Assembly: GCF_016827605.1 (NCBI RefSeq)
Contig: NZ_JAEPJQ010000001.1
Location: 1,054,001-1,118,000 of the forward strand
Length of the DNA stretch: 64,000 bases
Direction: 5' to 3'
From: Hyunsoonleella ulvae
Lineage (GTDB): Bacteria > Bacteroidota > Bacteroidia > Flavobacteriales > Flavobacteriaceae
Both the position numbers and the translations under genes were made by a program. The notes under the pieces were generated by a model. The model was given only the letters and a program-made list of their open reading frames with translations, had not been told where the DNA came from and ran no database searches. Below, piece after piece: positions 26,282 through 35,783 of the stretch; within the stretch, counting starts at the first letter, position 1, and each line of letters begins with the position of its first letter.

Positions 26282-26947
26282 TTAATTAAAAAAATAAGAA
26301 ACAGTGAATGTAAAATAAGAATCCTGTCCCTCTATATCAACTACTGGAGAAACATCAAGTGCCCTTCGGTAAGGGTCTGTTATACCGTAATAATATCGTA
26401 AACTAACCATAAAATTTTCTTGATATTGTACATTCAATCCTAGCGAAGCATATAAATTAAAGGAGATAGTATCATCAGTACTTAATGAATCAAATTGTAA
26501 TCTCTGTGCGGCCACATAAAGAGGGTCTAGTAAGTATTCTTCTTTAGATTCATCAACAACTCTGTAATCGTGATAAAACTCAAAAGAAGGCCCGATTGTT
26601 ACCCCAAATTTAAAATCATTTTTTATTAAATAAGAATAATTATAAAAAAAAGGGACGCTAAATCTTTCTAAATTAAACTTGATATCTTCTGGGTTAGAAG
26701 TCTCAGTTTCTCTACCAATAAATTTAACAAAATGCTTACTATAATTAATTTCTATAAATAAAGCTGATCGTTCGGTAAATTCTCTAGTAGCCACCACTCC
26801 AAAAGTATATCCTGTTCCAGATTTTGAAAATAACCAACTTGCATCGGTTATATAATTTGTAGCCCCAACCGATATACCTAGTCTATCTTCTTGAGCAAAA
26901 AGGTTAAGAAATGATAATAAAGGAATTAAGCATAAAAATTTTCTCAT
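26282..26947 (-). CDS. Outer-membrane beta-barrel protein (porin/OmpW-like)
   Basis: The protein is 221 residues from the ATG at 26947, chosen for the signal peptide MRKFLCLIPLLSFLNLFAQ. The upstream frame, TTG-initiated, would overlap the divergent lipoprotein gene's region. Alternating strands follow (LGISVGATNYITDASWLF, FSVPFFYNYSYLI, FMVSLRYYYGITDPYRR) and the chain ends in an aromatic residue run (FTFTVSYFFN), which is typical of proteins inserted by BAM. It resembles the PorT/outer-membrane barrel group common in Bacteroidota. The ligand is unknown. Confidence 0.82.
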   Translation of the reverse strand: MRKFLCLIPLLSFLNLFAQEDRLGISVGATNYITDASWLFSKSGTGYTFGVVATREFTERSALFIEINYSKHFVKFIGRETETSNPEDIKFNLERFSVPFFYNYSYLIKNDFKFGVTIGPSFEFYHDYRVVDESKEEYLLDPLYVAAQRLQFDSLSTDDTISFNLYASLGLNVQYQENFMVSLRYYYGITDPYRRALDVSPVVDIEGQDSYFTFTVSYFFN

Positions 26948-27011
26948 ATTTGGTTTGAATAGACGCAAATATATTAAATTGGCTGTTATATTAGCCAAAA
27001 GATTACTTACA

Positions 27012-27806
27012 ATGAAAAAATTACTTTCAGTTTTTACTTTTCTATCATTTTTTACCTGTGAGATCGTTAATATCGATTATTTAACACCTATTGTTGGAAC
27101 ACAAGAACCATCGAGCGTACTTACTAACTCTGTTATTATGGGTGGTGCGGTTTTAGGTGAGGGAGGGAAAGATGTTCAAGAATTTGGTATTGTTTGGAGT
27201 GAAACATTTCCTCCTACCGTTGAAGATAACAAAACAATAGAAGGTAGTCGTATTGGGAGTTTTTCTAAAAGATACGAAGGATTAAAATCTAACACTACTT
27301 ATTATTGTTCTGCTTATGGAATTAGTGAAGTTGGTGTTGGATATGGTAAGGTTTATGAATTCACTACAAATTCTGAACCTAGTTGCTCCCCTGCAATTGA
27401 TAATAGAATTGATACGGGAAATAATGTAAATGGTATACTCTCAATTAACAGTGTTGTTTTAAACAGTAGGTCTCTTGGCTTTAATGATGGTAATGTTGAA
27501 TTTCAAACAAGAATAGGCAACTCGACATTAGTTACATTCCTCAATTTTAACGAAATTAATGGAAGTTTACCTTTAACAGGAGAATATCTAACAGTGGGAT
27601 CTTTCGATAATCAATCCATTAGATCTAATAGAGAAGTAATCCTTAGAATTACAGATTTTGGGATTGGAGGCTTGGGAGGAGGGAGAGCTTCTGAAGGGAA
27701 GAAAGTTTACGTAGAGAATAATTCTAATACAATAACATTCATTTTTTGTGATGTTGAAGTAAATAGTAATTACAACCTTAATGGAAAGTTTACCTATACT
27801 CCATAA
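27012..27806 (+). CDS. Lipoprotein with a fibronectin type III-like domain
   Basis: The protein is 264 residues from the ATG at 27012, which begins the lipoprotein signal MKKLLSVFTFLSFFTC. Residues about 25-125 form an Fn3-like repeat often seen in Bacteroidota surface proteins (SVIMGGAVLGEGGKDVQEFG, then LKSNTTYYCSAYGISEVGVG, then FTT). The C-terminal half is Ser/Asn-rich beta structure ending FTYTP and is not recognised. It is divergent from the barrel gene and convergent with the DjlA-like gene, 3 bp away. Surface attachment is likely; the role is unknown. Confidence 0.8.
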   Translation: MKKLLSVFTFLSFFTCEIVNIDYLTPIVGTQEPSSVLTNSVIMGGAVLGEGGKDVQEFGIVWSETFPPTVEDNKTIEGSRIGSFSKRYEGLKSNTTYYCSAYGISEVGVGYGKVYEFTTNSEPSCSPAIDNRIDTGNNVNGILSINSVVLNSRSLGFNDGNVEFQTRIGNSTLVTFLNFNEINGSLPLTGEYLTVGSFDNQSIRSNREVILRITDFGIGGLGGGRASEGKKVYVENNSNTITFIFCDVEVNSNYNLNGKFTYTP

Positions 27807-27809
27807 AAC

Positions 27810-28583
27810 CTAAAACCGCAGCTCCTTCTGTAACTGCTCATAAGCTTCTTGTACTTGCCTGAATTTTTCTTCGGCACCAGCTTGATGTTCTTTACCTAAA
27901 TGCACCAATCTATCTGGATGGTATTTTTTAGCCATTTTTCGATAAGCCTTTTTAATTTCATCTACTGATGCATCTTTATCAATTTCTAAAATTTTATACG
28001 CATTGTCTTTACTACTATAAAACATGGCTTTTATGCTCTCGTAATCTCTAGAGCTAATACCTAAATATCCAGCCATCGTATAAATTTGTCGCTCCTCATC
28101 CTGCGTTACAGTGCCATCGGCTTTGGCAATGCCAAATAGAAAGTGTATTAACTGTAATCGGGATGGATGATCCATCATAGATTTAATCTGTAAACACACT
28201 GGGCGAACAGAAATATTCTGCTTGCTAATCCCTTTAAATAATTTAAACGCATGGTTTGCACGATCTTTACCATACATGTTTACAAACTGCTTACGTACAT
28301 AATCCAATTCCCGTTGATCTTGTACGCCATCTGCTTTTATGATTACAGAAGCTAGTACCAACAAACTCACTTCAAAATCTCCAGATTGGGTTTGTGGACG
28401 CTGTCTTGGCTGTGTTCTGTAGGTTCTTCTTCCTCTAGAAGACTGACGCTCTCCTATTAGCGGTGCTCCACTTCCATTAGCCATGGAATCAATAACACTA
28501 CCAATTGCCAACCCAATTATGGCGCCAATGGGCCCACCAAAAGACCATCCTAAAGCACCTCCTATCCATTTTGAAAAACTCAT
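27810..28583 (-). CDS. DjlA-like co-chaperone: TerB domain plus C-terminal J domain
   Basis: This 257-residue protein begins with a glycine-rich hydrophobic segment ([20 protein letters not shown]), likely a membrane or inner-surface anchor, as in DjlA. A basic linker ([13 protein letters not shown]) leads to a TerB-like domain (about 65-180) with acidic metal-site motifs such as [15 protein letters not shown] and [12 protein letters not shown]. The last 65 residues are a J domain with KKYHPDRL (HPD at about 222-224). DjlA stimulates DnaK ATPase at the membrane. The gene is monocistronic and convergent with the lipoprotein. Confidence 0.9.
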   Translation of the reverse strand: MSFSKWIGGALGWSFGGPIGAIIGLAIGSVIDSMANGSGAPLIGERQSSRGRRTYRTQPRQRPQTQSGDFEVSLLVLASVIIKADGVQDQRELDYVRKQFVNMYGKDRANHAFKLFKGISKQNISVRPVCLQIKSMMDHPSRLQLIHFLFGIAKADGTVTQDEERQIYTMAGYLGISSRDYESIKAMFYSSKDNAYKILEIDKDASVDEIKKAYRKMAKKYHPDRLVHLGKEHQAGAEEKFRQVQEAYEQLQKELRF

Positions 28584-28627
28584 GTAAGAAATAGATTTTA
28601 ATTATGACCAAACCTACAAACAAAATC

Positions 28628-28643
28628 CTTCTTTTAAAAGAAG
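28628..28643. promoter_or_regulatory. 16-bp palindrome between the DjlA-like and bacilliredoxin genes
   Basis: CTTCTTTTAAAAGAAG reads the same on both strands. It sits in a divergent intergenic region. A possible operator; low confidence without homologous copies. Confidence 0.3.
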
Positions 28644-28750
28644 AAATATGTATAGATAGGTTCACGCTGTCTAACTTAATAAAATGTTAACTTTCAGCGT
28701 AAATATAATATTTGTTAGTTGATTGATTCCTAATTTTGTTACACAATTGG

Positions 28751-28758
28751 TATCTTTG
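28751..28758 (+). promoter_or_regulatory. TAnnTTTG -7 box ahead of the bacilliredoxin gene
   Basis: TATCTTTG matches the Bacteroidota primary sigma -7 consensus and lies 37 bp before the ATG. A well-spaced -33 TTG box is not obvious. Confidence 0.4.
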
Positions 28759-28795
28759 CAACTCCAAAAAATGTTAATTATTAAAATTTAAAAAT

Positions 28796-29206
28796 ATGTA
28801 TCCAGCAGAATTAGTAAAACCAATGCGAGAGGATTTAACCAATGTTGGTTTTGAAGAGTTACAAACTGCCGAAGCTGTTGATGCTGCATTAGCAAAAGAA
28901 GGTACAACTTTAGTAGTCGTAAATTCGGTTTGTGGTTGTGCAGCAGCCAATGCAAGACCAGGGGCAAGAATGAGTTTACAAAATGCCAAACGCCCAGATA
29001 ATATTACAACTGTATTTGCAGGAGTAGACAAAGAAGCTGTTGAAAAAGCAAGAGAGTATATGATTCCGTTTCCTCCTAGTTCTCCTAGTATGGCTTTGTT
29101 TAAGAATGGGGAATTAGTGCATATGTTAGAGCGTCATCATATTGAAGGAAGACCAGCTGAATTAATCGCAGAAAATTTAATGGATGCTTACAACGAGCAT
29201 TGTTAA
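28796..29206 (+). CDS. Bacilliredoxin of the BrxA/BrxB family
   Basis: This 136-residue protein has the CGC active site (C46, C48) in VVNSVCGCAAANARPG and ends HIEGRPAELIAENLMDAYNEHC. The order and length match the YphP/YqiW family. In Firmicutes these proteins remove bacillithiol from protein thiols. In Bacteroidota they are widespread and likely serve thiol exchange or disulfide reduction in the cytoplasm. A strong terminator follows at 29254-29275. Confidence 0.95.
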   Translation: MYPAELVKPMREDLTNVGFEELQTAEAVDAALAKEGTTLVVVNSVCGCAAANARPGARMSLQNAKRPDNITTVFAGVDKEAVEKAREYMIPFPPSSPSMALFKNGELVHMLERHHIEGRPAELIAENLMDAYNEHC

Positions 29207-29253
29207 AAAACAACTCTCCAAAAGAGAGGACTTCATGCAACACTGAAAATTAT

Positions 29254-29278
29254 AAAACCACGTTTTTGTGGTTTTTTT
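29254..29278 (+). terminator. Terminator of the bacilliredoxin gene
   Basis: AAAACCAC (29254-29261) pairs with GTGGTTTT (29268-29275) around a 6-nt loop and runs into T residues. Confidence 0.75.
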
Positions 29279-29300
29279 ATACCCCTATACCATATTATAC

Positions 29301-29308
29301 TAATTTTG
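29301..29308 (+). promoter_or_regulatory. TAnnTTTG -7 box almost at the plsC start
   Basis: TAATTTTG ends only 4 bp before the plsC ATG at 29313. If used, the transcript would be essentially leaderless. Confidence 0.35.
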
Positions 29309-29312
29309 GTAC

Positions 29313-30050
29313 ATGCAAAAATTACTTTCATATCCCATATCTGTAGTTTATTATCTGTTTTTTGGATTAACATTAGTTGTTTTTCATCCCATTCAATGGA
29401 TTTGCTTTAATGTATTTGGGTATCAAGCCCATAAAATAAGTGTTGATGCACTTCAATTTTTTCTACTAAGATGCGCTAATATTTTGGGTACACGTTTCTC
29501 GTTTAACAACCCTCATGATTTACCAACAGATAAACCTTTAATTATTGTAGCAAACCATCAAAGTTTGTATGATATCTCACCCATCATGTGGTACATGCGT
29601 AAGCACCACACCAAATTTATAAGTAAAATTGAACTAGGTAAGGGCATCCCGAGTGTTTCCTATAACCTTCGCCATGGAGGATCTGCATTAATCGATAGGA
29701 AAAACCCAAGACAATCGCTACCAGCAATTATGAAGTTTGGCGAATATATAGAACGTAACAAACGTGCTGCAGTAATTTTTCCAGAAGGTACGCGCAGTAA
29801 AAACGGAACTCCTAAACCCTTTCAAACCAAAGGTTTAGAAATTTTATTTAAAAAGATACCCTCGGCACTAGTTGTTCCTATCTCAATAAACAATTCATGG
29901 AAAATGCAAAGATATGGTGCTTTTCCCATGGGACTAGGCACACATATTAAATTTACGGTTCATGAGCCTTTAGAATTAGCTACCTTTGCAGAAAAACAAG
30001 AACTTATTAAACGTGTAGAAAGCACAATTAAAGCCCATATACATCCCTAA
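29313..30050 (+). CDS. plsC: 1-acyl-sn-glycerol-3-phosphate acyltransferase
   Basis: This 245-residue protein carries the acyltransferase catalytic motif NHxxxxD as NHQSLYD (H82, D87) and the substrate motif FPEGTRS (156-162). A hydrophobic N-terminus (YYLFFGLTLVVFHPIQW) anchors it in the inner membrane. It adds the second acyl chain to make phosphatidic acid. It is the first gene of an apparent operon: the desaturase gene follows after 10 bp and the HD gene after another 2 bp, linking phospholipid assembly with acyl-chain desaturation. Confidence 0.93.
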   Translation: MQKLLSYPISVVYYLFFGLTLVVFHPIQWICFNVFGYQAHKISVDALQFFLLRCANILGTRFSFNNPHDLPTDKPLIIVANHQSLYDISPIMWYMRKHHTKFISKIELGKGIPSVSYNLRHGGSALIDRKNPRQSLPAIMKFGEYIERNKRAAVIFPEGTRSKNGTPKPFQTKGLEILFKKIPSALVVPISINNSWKMQRYGAFPMGLGTHIKFTVHEPLELATFAEKQELIKRVESTIKAHIHP

Positions 30051-30060
30051 ACATATATAA

Positions 30061-31056
30061 ATGTCGTTGAAAAATGTAAGATTGGAAGTGATGCAATTCT
30101 TAGAAAAAGATGTTGCTTCCCTAATGAAAAAATACCTTATACCCATAGAAAAAATTTGGCAACCTACCGATTTTTTACCCAATGCGGAAACCGATACTTT
30201 TTTTGATGAAATAAAAGAAATCCAAGAACTGGCTAAAGAACTCCCTTATGATTTTTGGGTTGTACTAGTTGGAGATATGATTACAGAAGAAGCTTTACCA
30301 ACTTACGAATCGTGGTTAATGGATGTAGAAGGTGTAGATCAAGTTGAAAACGGTGGCAATGCATGGAGTAAATGGGTAAAGCACTGGACAGCTGAAGAGA
30401 ATCGTCATGGCGATGTACTAAATAAGTATTTATATCTATCAGGACGTGTAAACATGAAAGAAATTGAAAAAACCACGCAATATTTAATTTCTGATGGTTT
30501 TGATATTGGCACTGATAGAGACCCATATAAAAACTTTGTATACACCAGTTTTCAAGAATTAGCAACATATATTTCGCATAACCGTGTGGCTAAAATTGCT
30601 AAAAAAACAGGAAACAAACGTTTAGCAAAAATGTGTCAAATTATTTCTGGAGATGAAATGCGTCATCATCATGCCTATTCTGAATTTGTAGAACGCATTT
30701 TTAAAGTAGATCCCAGCCAAATGATGCTAGCGTTTCATTACATGATGAAACAAAAAATTACCATGCCAGCTCATTTCTTGAGGGAATCTGGAGAAAAGAT
30801 TAGTACTGCTTTTGAAGAATTCTCTAATACCGCACAGCGCATAGGCGTTTATACATCAACAGATTATGTAGATATTCTACAAAAACTGATTGATCGTTGG
30901 CAAATTGATAAAATTACTAATCTTACCGAAGACGCTGAAAAAGCTCGGGATTACCTTATGAAATTGCCAGCCAGAATGTACCGTTTGTCAGAACGTATAA
31001 AAATTCCAGAAAATTCATATGAGTTTAAATGGGTAACGCCTGCTGTTATTAAATAA
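30061..31056 (+). CDS. Acyl-ACP desaturase (stearoyl-ACP Delta9 type)
   Basis: This 331-residue soluble di-iron enzyme is of the plant FAB2/DesA class. The iron ligands are visible: E76 in TEEALPTYE, EENRH (E113, H116), a further E in ELATYISH, and GDEMRHHHAY with the last E/H pair near 199-202. It puts a double bond into acyl-ACP, consistent with a membrane needing cold fluidity. It follows plsC by 10 bp and precedes the HD gene by 2 bp, so an operon is nearly certain. Length is slightly under the plant enzyme because the transit peptide is absent. Confidence 0.93.
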   Translation: MSLKNVRLEVMQFLEKDVASLMKKYLIPIEKIWQPTDFLPNAETDTFFDEIKEIQELAKELPYDFWVVLVGDMITEEALPTYESWLMDVEGVDQVENGGNAWSKWVKHWTAEENRHGDVLNKYLYLSGRVNMKEIEKTTQYLISDGFDIGTDRDPYKNFVYTSFQELATYISHNRVAKIAKKTGNKRLAKMCQIISGDEMRHHHAYSEFVERIFKVDPSQMMLAFHYMMKQKITMPAHFLRESGEKISTAFEEFSNTAQRIGVYTSTDYVDILQKLIDRWQIDKITNLTEDAEKARDYLMKLPARMYRLSERIKIPENSYEFKWVTPAVIK

Positions 31057-31058
31057 GA

Positions 31059-31715
31059 ATGACCAACGAAAACATTATAAATAAAACCATAACCTTTGTA
31101 AAAGAAACGCTTAAAAATGCAGAAGGTGGCCATGATTGGTTTCATATAGAACGTGTGTACAAAAACAGCCTGTTAATAGCCAAAACAGAGCCAGTCGATG
31201 TGTTTATTGTCTCCTTAGGTGCACTATTACACGATATAGCAGATAGTAAGTTTCATAACGGCGACGAAACTGTAGGTCCCAAAATAGCAAGAACGTTTTT
31301 ATTTAAAATGAATGTAGACTCTGCTGTAATTGAACATGTAATTGCTATTATTGAAAATATTTCCTTTAAATCTAGTTTGGATGGTAAAAAAAAGGTCTCA
31401 TCAAAAGAATTGGATGTGGTACAAGACGCTGACAGGTTAGATGCCATAGGTGCCATTGGCATAGCACGTACCTTTAATTACGGCGGTTTTAAAAACAGGG
31501 CAATTTACGATCCTGAGGTAAAACCTAATTTAAATATGACAAAAGAAGCCTATAAAGCTTCAACAGCTCCAACCATCAATCACTTTTACGAAAAGCTTCT
31601 GCTTCTTAAAGACAAAATGAATACCCAAACAGGTAAAGCATTGGCAAAACAGCGACATCAATTTATGGAACTCTACCTAAAACAGTTTTATTCAGAATGG
31701 GATGGGACTATATAA
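31059..31715 (+). CDS. HD domain phosphohydrolase (YpgQ/YedJ-like)
   Basis: The protein has 218 residues with a classic HD metal site: HDWFHIERV supplies the first His, LLHDIAD the HD pair, and QDADRLDAIGAIGIARTF the last Asp. The NGDE segment after the HD is typical of the YedJ/YpgQ subgroup, which hydrolyses nucleotides. The actual substrate here is unknown. It is the third gene of the plsC-desaturase operon, starting 2 bp after the desaturase stop, but no functional link is evident. Confidence 0.88.
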   Translation: MTNENIINKTITFVKETLKNAEGGHDWFHIERVYKNSLLIAKTEPVDVFIVSLGALLHDIADSKFHNGDETVGPKIARTFLFKMNVDSAVIEHVIAIIENISFKSSLDGKKKVSSKELDVVQDADRLDAIGAIGIARTFNYGGFKNRAIYDPEVKPNLNMTKEAYKASTAPTINHFYEKLLLLKDKMNTQTGKALAKQRHQFMELYLKQFYSEWDGTI

Positions 31716-31812
31716 TGTTCCCGTTTATGCTAATTCAAACTTAAAATTAACCTATGTTAATGTTGGTCTTTTTTTAGTATTTTAGCTATTCACTAACTAT
31801 TAATCAGAAATT

Positions 31813-32214
31813 ATGTTAAAAGAATTCAAAGAATTTGCAATGAAGGGCAACCTTGTAGACATTGCTGTTGGTTTTGTAATGGGTGCTGCTTTCAAAGAAG
31901 TAGTAACTTCGTTTACTGGAGGTATAGTATCCCCATTAATTGGATTGTTATTCGATACTGACTTTAAAGATTTAAGAATGAAGTTAAAAGATGGTACACT
32001 AAACGACGCTGGAGAAATGGTAGGAGAAGTATGGTTAGAGCACGGCCAGTTCATTACCAATGTGTTAGACTTTATTATTGTTGCATTTGTAATGTTCTTA
32101 GTAGTAAAAGGTGTAAATAAAATGAAGAAGAAAGAAGAGCCAGCTCCTGAAGAACCAGCAGGACCATCTCAAGAAGAATTACTTTCTGAAATTAGAGATT
32201 TGCTTAAAAAATAA
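31813..32214 (+). CDS. mscL: Large-conductance mechanosensitive channel MscL
   Basis: This 133-residue protein has an N-terminal helix (MLKEFKEFAMKGNLVDIAVG). TM1 (VGFVMGAAFKEVVTSF) and a TM2 (FIIVAFVMFLVVKGVNK) follow, with the charged C-terminal helix EELLSEIRDLLKK as in the family. It opens under membrane tension on hypo-osmotic shock. Each chain has two transmembrane helices and the channel is a pentamer. The length is typical. It is monocistronic with a terminator. Confidence 0.96.
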   Translation: MLKEFKEFAMKGNLVDIAVGFVMGAAFKEVVTSFTGGIVSPLIGLLFDTDFKDLRMKLKDGTLNDAGEMVGEVWLEHGQFITNVLDFIIVAFVMFLVVKGVNKMKKKEEPAPEEPAGPSQEELLSEIRDLLKK

Positions 32215-32252
32215 CAATGTGTTAAATATATAACAAGCTGTTATTTCTTGTT

Positions 32253-32288
32253 AAAAAGCCCTTGTTTTCTTAAAATGAGGGCTTTTTT
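32253..32288 (+). terminator. Terminator of mscL
   Basis: AAAAAGCCCTTGTTTT pairs with AAAATGAGGGCTTTTT (two G-T pairs) around a 3-nt loop, 38 bp after the mscL stop, ending in a T-run. Confidence 0.8.
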
Positions 32289-32313
32289 TATGCTCAGAAT
32301 TGTAATTAATACT

Positions 32314-32321
32314 TAGTTTTG
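32314..32321 (+). promoter_or_regulatory. TAnnTTTG -7 box ahead of asd
   Basis: TAGTTTTG lies 28 bp before the asd ATG. The -33 element is not clear. Confidence 0.4.
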
Positions 32322-32349
32322 CGGACGCATTTATTAAAAATTTAAACAG

Positions 32350-33339
32350 ATGAAAGTAGCTGTAGTTGGTGCCACTGGTATGGTGGGCGAAGTCATGTTA
32401 AAAGTTCTTGCAGAACGTAATTTTCCTGTAACAGAATTAATCCCTGTAGCGTCAGAACGCTCAGTAGGTAAAACTTTAACCTATAAAGGCAACGATTACA
32501 CCGTTGTTGGTTTAGAGACTGCCGTTGCAATGCAACCAGACATAGCGTTGTTTTCAGCTGGTGGAGGTACATCCTTAGAATGGGCACCAAAGTTTGCAGA
32601 AGCTGGTACTACCGTTGTTGATAATTCTTCGGCTTGGAGAATGGACCCTACCAAGAAATTAGTGGTTCCAGAAATTAATGCACAAGAGCTAACCAAAGAC
32701 GATAAAATTATAGCCAACCCTAATTGTTCTACAATACAGATGGTTATGGCCTTAAATCCATTACACAAAAAATACAAAATGAAACGCGTTGTAGTGTCAA
32801 CTTATCAATCTGTTTCTGGTACTGGTGTTAAAGCTGTTCGTCAATTAGAAAACGAAATTGCTGGTATTGAGGGCGAAATGGCGTATCCATATCCAATAGG
32901 TAGAAATGCATTGCCACATTGCGATGTATTTGAGGATAATGGTTATACAAAAGAAGAAATGAAGTTGGCTAGAGAGCCACAAAAAATTATGAATGATAGA
33001 ACGTTCTCTGTATCTGCTACTGCAGTTAGAATTCCAACAGCTGGTGGGCATTCTGAATCTGTAAATGTAGAGTTTGAAAATGATTTTGATTTAGCTGAAG
33101 TACGTCAATTATTAAGTGACACTCCAGGAGTTGTGGTACAAGACGATACGGCAAATAACAGTTACCCAATGCCTATTTTTGCACATGAGAAAGATGAAGT
33201 TTTTGTAGGACGTATTCGTAGAGATGAGTCGCAACCAAATACATTAAATATGTGGATTGTTGCTGATAATTTACGCAAGGGAGCTGCAACTAATACTGTA
33301 CAAATTGCAGAATATTTAATTGAGAATAATTTAGTGTAA
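32350..33339 (+). CDS. asd: Aspartate-semialdehyde dehydrogenase
   Basis: The protein has 329 residues with an NADP-binding start MKVAVVGATGMVGEVML. The catalytic cysteine is C126 in NPNCSTIQMV, and the active-site His lies in RIPTAGGHSESV. It reduces aspartyl phosphate to the semialdehyde, the branch point for lysine and diaminopimelate, methionine and threonine. The cell-wall need for DAP makes it probably essential. It is monocistronic with a terminator at 33360-33388. Confidence 0.97.
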   Translation: MKVAVVGATGMVGEVMLKVLAERNFPVTELIPVASERSVGKTLTYKGNDYTVVGLETAVAMQPDIALFSAGGGTSLEWAPKFAEAGTTVVDNSSAWRMDPTKKLVVPEINAQELTKDDKIIANPNCSTIQMVMALNPLHKKYKMKRVVVSTYQSVSGTGVKAVRQLENEIAGIEGEMAYPYPIGRNALPHCDVFEDNGYTKEEMKLAREPQKIMNDRTFSVSATAVRIPTAGGHSESVNVEFENDFDLAEVRQLLSDTPGVVVQDDTANNSYPMPIFAHEKDEVFVGRIRRDESQPNTLNMWIVADNLRKGAATNTVQIAEYLIENNLV

Positions 33340-33359
33340 GTGTTACTAATTTTAGTGTT

Positions 33360-33388
33360 AAAGGCTTCTAATATTAGAAGCCTTTTTT
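33360..33388 (+). terminator. Terminator of asd
   Basis: AAAGGCTTCTA and TAGAAGCCTTT form a stem with a short AT-rich centre (the palindrome is GGCTTCTAAT/ATTAGAAGCC), 20 bp after the stop, followed by TTTTTT. Confidence 0.85.
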
Positions 33389-33535
33389 GCATTAATATAT
33401 TTGCCTAGGTTATGTGTTTATAGGAAACCACCTAACTTTAACAGTCATACTGCTTATAATACTTTTTAGCTCGGTTACCGGCAGACAATCAAAAACATTA
33501 ACAATACCTAAACAGTTTCAGGTTAAGCAATAAGT

Positions 33536-33543
33536 TATTTTTG
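33536..33543 (+). promoter_or_regulatory. TAnnTTTG -7 box inside a hairpin before the prolyl oligopeptidase gene
   Basis: TATTTTTG ends 14 bp before the ATG. The surrounding 33534-33554 forms a 9-bp stem (GTTATTTTT/AAAAATAAC). No good -33 box. Confidence 0.35.
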
Positions 33544-33557
33544 TAAAAAATAACTAG

Positions 33558-35711
33558 ATGAAAAAATTATTACTAATAGCACTCATTACAACTATTGTAA
33601 CGGGATGTAAAACAAAACAAAAAAACGCTGTGAATTACCCAGAAACAAAAACTGTTGATACCGTTGATTCCTATTTTGGTGTTGCTATAAAAGACCCCTA
33701 CAGATGGTTAGAGGATGATAGAAGCGACGACACCAAAGCATGGGTAAAACAACAAAACCAAACTACATTTGGCTATTTGGATAACATTCCATTTCGTAAA
33801 GATTTAAAAGAGCGTTTATCTAAACTTTGGAATTATGAAAAAGTAAGCGCGCCTTTTATTGAGGGTAATTATACTTATTTCTATAAAAACGATGGCTTAC
33901 AAAACCAATATGTGATTTATCGTTACAAAACAGGAGAAGACCCCGATACAGCTACTGCGTTTTTAGACCCCAATACATTTTCAGAAGATGGAACCACTTC
34001 ATTAGGTAATGTGAGTTTCTCTAAAAATGGTAAAATTGCTGCCTATTCCATTTCTGAAGGTGGTAGTGATTGGCGTAAGATTCTCATTATGGATACTGAG
34101 AGTAAAGCAATAATAGAAGATACCCTTGTTGATATAAAGTTTAGTGGTATCTCTTGGTACAAAAATGAAGGCTTTTATTATTCTAGCTATGATAAACCTG
34201 ATGGCAGCGAATTATCTGCTAAAACAGACCAGCACAAAGTGTACTACCATAAGTTAGGCACGCCGCAACAAAATGATGCACTCGTCTTTGGAGGCACTCC
34301 AGAAGAAAAGCACCGTTATATTTACGGTACGGTTACCGAAGATAACAAGTATTTAATTATTTCTCCAAAAGTTTCCACCTCTGGCAACAAACTTTATATC
34401 AAAGACTTATCTAAACCCAATAGTAAATTAATTACTGTTTTAGATCATACCGATAGCGACACGTATGTGATTGATAATGTAGGTAGTAAGTTGTTTTTAG
34501 TGACCAATTTAAACGCGCCTAATAAAAAAATTGTAGCTGTTGATGCATCAAACCCAGCACCAGAACATTGGGTAGACATCATTCCTGAAACCGAACATGT
34601 ATTGTCGCCCTCTACCAGCGGCGGTTACTTTATTGCTGAGTATATGGTAGATGCTATTTCTAAGGTGTTACAGTATGATTATAATGGAAGATTGGTTAGA
34701 GAAATTAAACTACCTGGTGTAGGTAATGCTAATGGTTTTGGAGCAAAAAAAGAGGAGCAGCTAGATTATTTTTCTTTTACAAACTACAATACACCATCTA
34801 GCATTTATAAACTCGATTTAAGCACAGGTAAATCCGAGCTATACTGGAAACCCGCTATAGCCTTTAATAGTGAAGACTACGAAAGTAACCAAGTATTTTA
34901 CACCTCTAAGGATGGTACAAAGGTACCAATGATAATCACACATAAAAAAGGGCTGGAGCTTAATGGTAAAAATCCAACCATGCTTTACGGCTATGGAGGC
35001 TTTAATATAAGCTTAAACCCATCTTTTAGTATAACAAATGCTGTTTGGATGGAACAAGGCGGTATCCTAGCAGTTCCAAATATAAGAGGCGGAGGAGAGT
35101 ATGGTAAAAAATGGCATATTGCTGGTACCAAAATGCAAAAACAAAATGTTTTTGATGATTTTATTGCTGCTGGCGAATATCTCATAGAAAATAATTACAC
35201 CTCATCAGATTATCTAGCTTTAAGAGGAGGGTCTAACGGTGGGTTATTAGTTGGAGCAGTTATGACGCAGCGTCCAGATTTAGCAAAAGTAGCCTTACCA
35301 GCCGTTGGTGTTTTAGATATGTTACGCTATCATACATTTACTGCTGGAGCAGGTTGGGCTTACGATTATGGTACTGCTAACGATAGTAAAGAGATGTTCC
35401 AATACCTAAAAGGCTACTCGCCTTTACACAATATAAAATCTAACGTGGAATATCCCGCAACCCTGGTTACAACTGGCGATCATGACGATCGCGTAGTACC
35501 TGCACATAGTTTTAAATTTGCTGCGGAATTACAGAGTAAGCAAACCGGAGATAACCCTACATTAATACGAATTGAAACAAATGCTGGCCACGGCGCAGGA
35601 ACACCTGTAAGCAAAACTATTGAGCAATACGCAGATATTTTTGGGTTTACATTATACAATATGGGTTTTAATACACTACCTAACAAAGCAATTGAAAAAT
35701 TAAAAGATTAA
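33558..35711 (+). CDS. Prolyl oligopeptidase family serine peptidase (S9A), lipoprotein
   Basis: This 717-residue protein begins with a lipoprotein signal ([17 protein letters not shown]). [22 protein letters not shown] is the family N-terminal hallmark. Residues about 80-440 form the beta-propeller. The C-terminal hydrolase has the nucleophile in GGSNGG (S559), the Asp in GDHDDRV (about 642) and the His in NAGHGAG (about 678). It cleaves short peptides after proline in the periplasm. A terminator follows at 35730. Confidence 0.95.
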   Translation: MKKLLLIALITTIVTGCKTKQKNAVNYPETKTVDTVDSYFGVAIKDPYRWLEDDRSDDTKAWVKQQNQTTFGYLDNIPFRKDLKERLSKLWNYEKVSAPFIEGNYTYFYKNDGLQNQYVIYRYKTGEDPDTATAFLDPNTFSEDGTTSLGNVSFSKNGKIAAYSISEGGSDWRKILIMDTESKAIIEDTLVDIKFSGISWYKNEGFYYSSYDKPDGSELSAKTDQHKVYYHKLGTPQQNDALVFGGTPEEKHRYIYGTVTEDNKYLIISPKVSTSGNKLYIKDLSKPNSKLITVLDHTDSDTYVIDNVGSKLFLVTNLNAPNKKIVAVDASNPAPEHWVDIIPETEHVLSPSTSGGYFIAEYMVDAISKVLQYDYNGRLVREIKLPGVGNANGFGAKKEEQLDYFSFTNYNTPSSIYKLDLSTGKSELYWKPAIAFNSEDYESNQVFYTSKDGTKVPMIITHKKGLELNGKNPTMLYGYGGFNISLNPSFSITNAVWMEQGGILAVPNIRGGGEYGKKWHIAGTKMQKQNVFDDFIAAGEYLIENNYTSSDYLALRGGSNGGLLVGAVMTQRPDLAKVALPAVGVLDMLRYHTFTAGAGWAYDYGTANDSKEMFQYLKGYSPLHNIKSNVEYPATLVTTGDHDDRVVPAHSFKFAAELQSKQTGDNPTLIRIETNAGHGAGTPVSKTIEQYADIFGFTLYNMGFNTLPNKAIEKLKD

Positions 35712-35729
35712 ATGTAAAATGCACTTTTT

Positions 35730-35764
35730 AAAACACGCTTCCTCACAAGAAGCGTGTTTTTTTA
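35730..35764 (+). terminator. Terminator of the prolyl oligopeptidase gene
   Basis: AAAACACGCTTC (35730-35741) pairs with GAAGCGTGTTTT (35749-35760) around a 7-nt loop and ends in a T-run. Confidence 0.85.
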
Positions 35765-35783
35765 TACTACTTTTGCTTAGGCT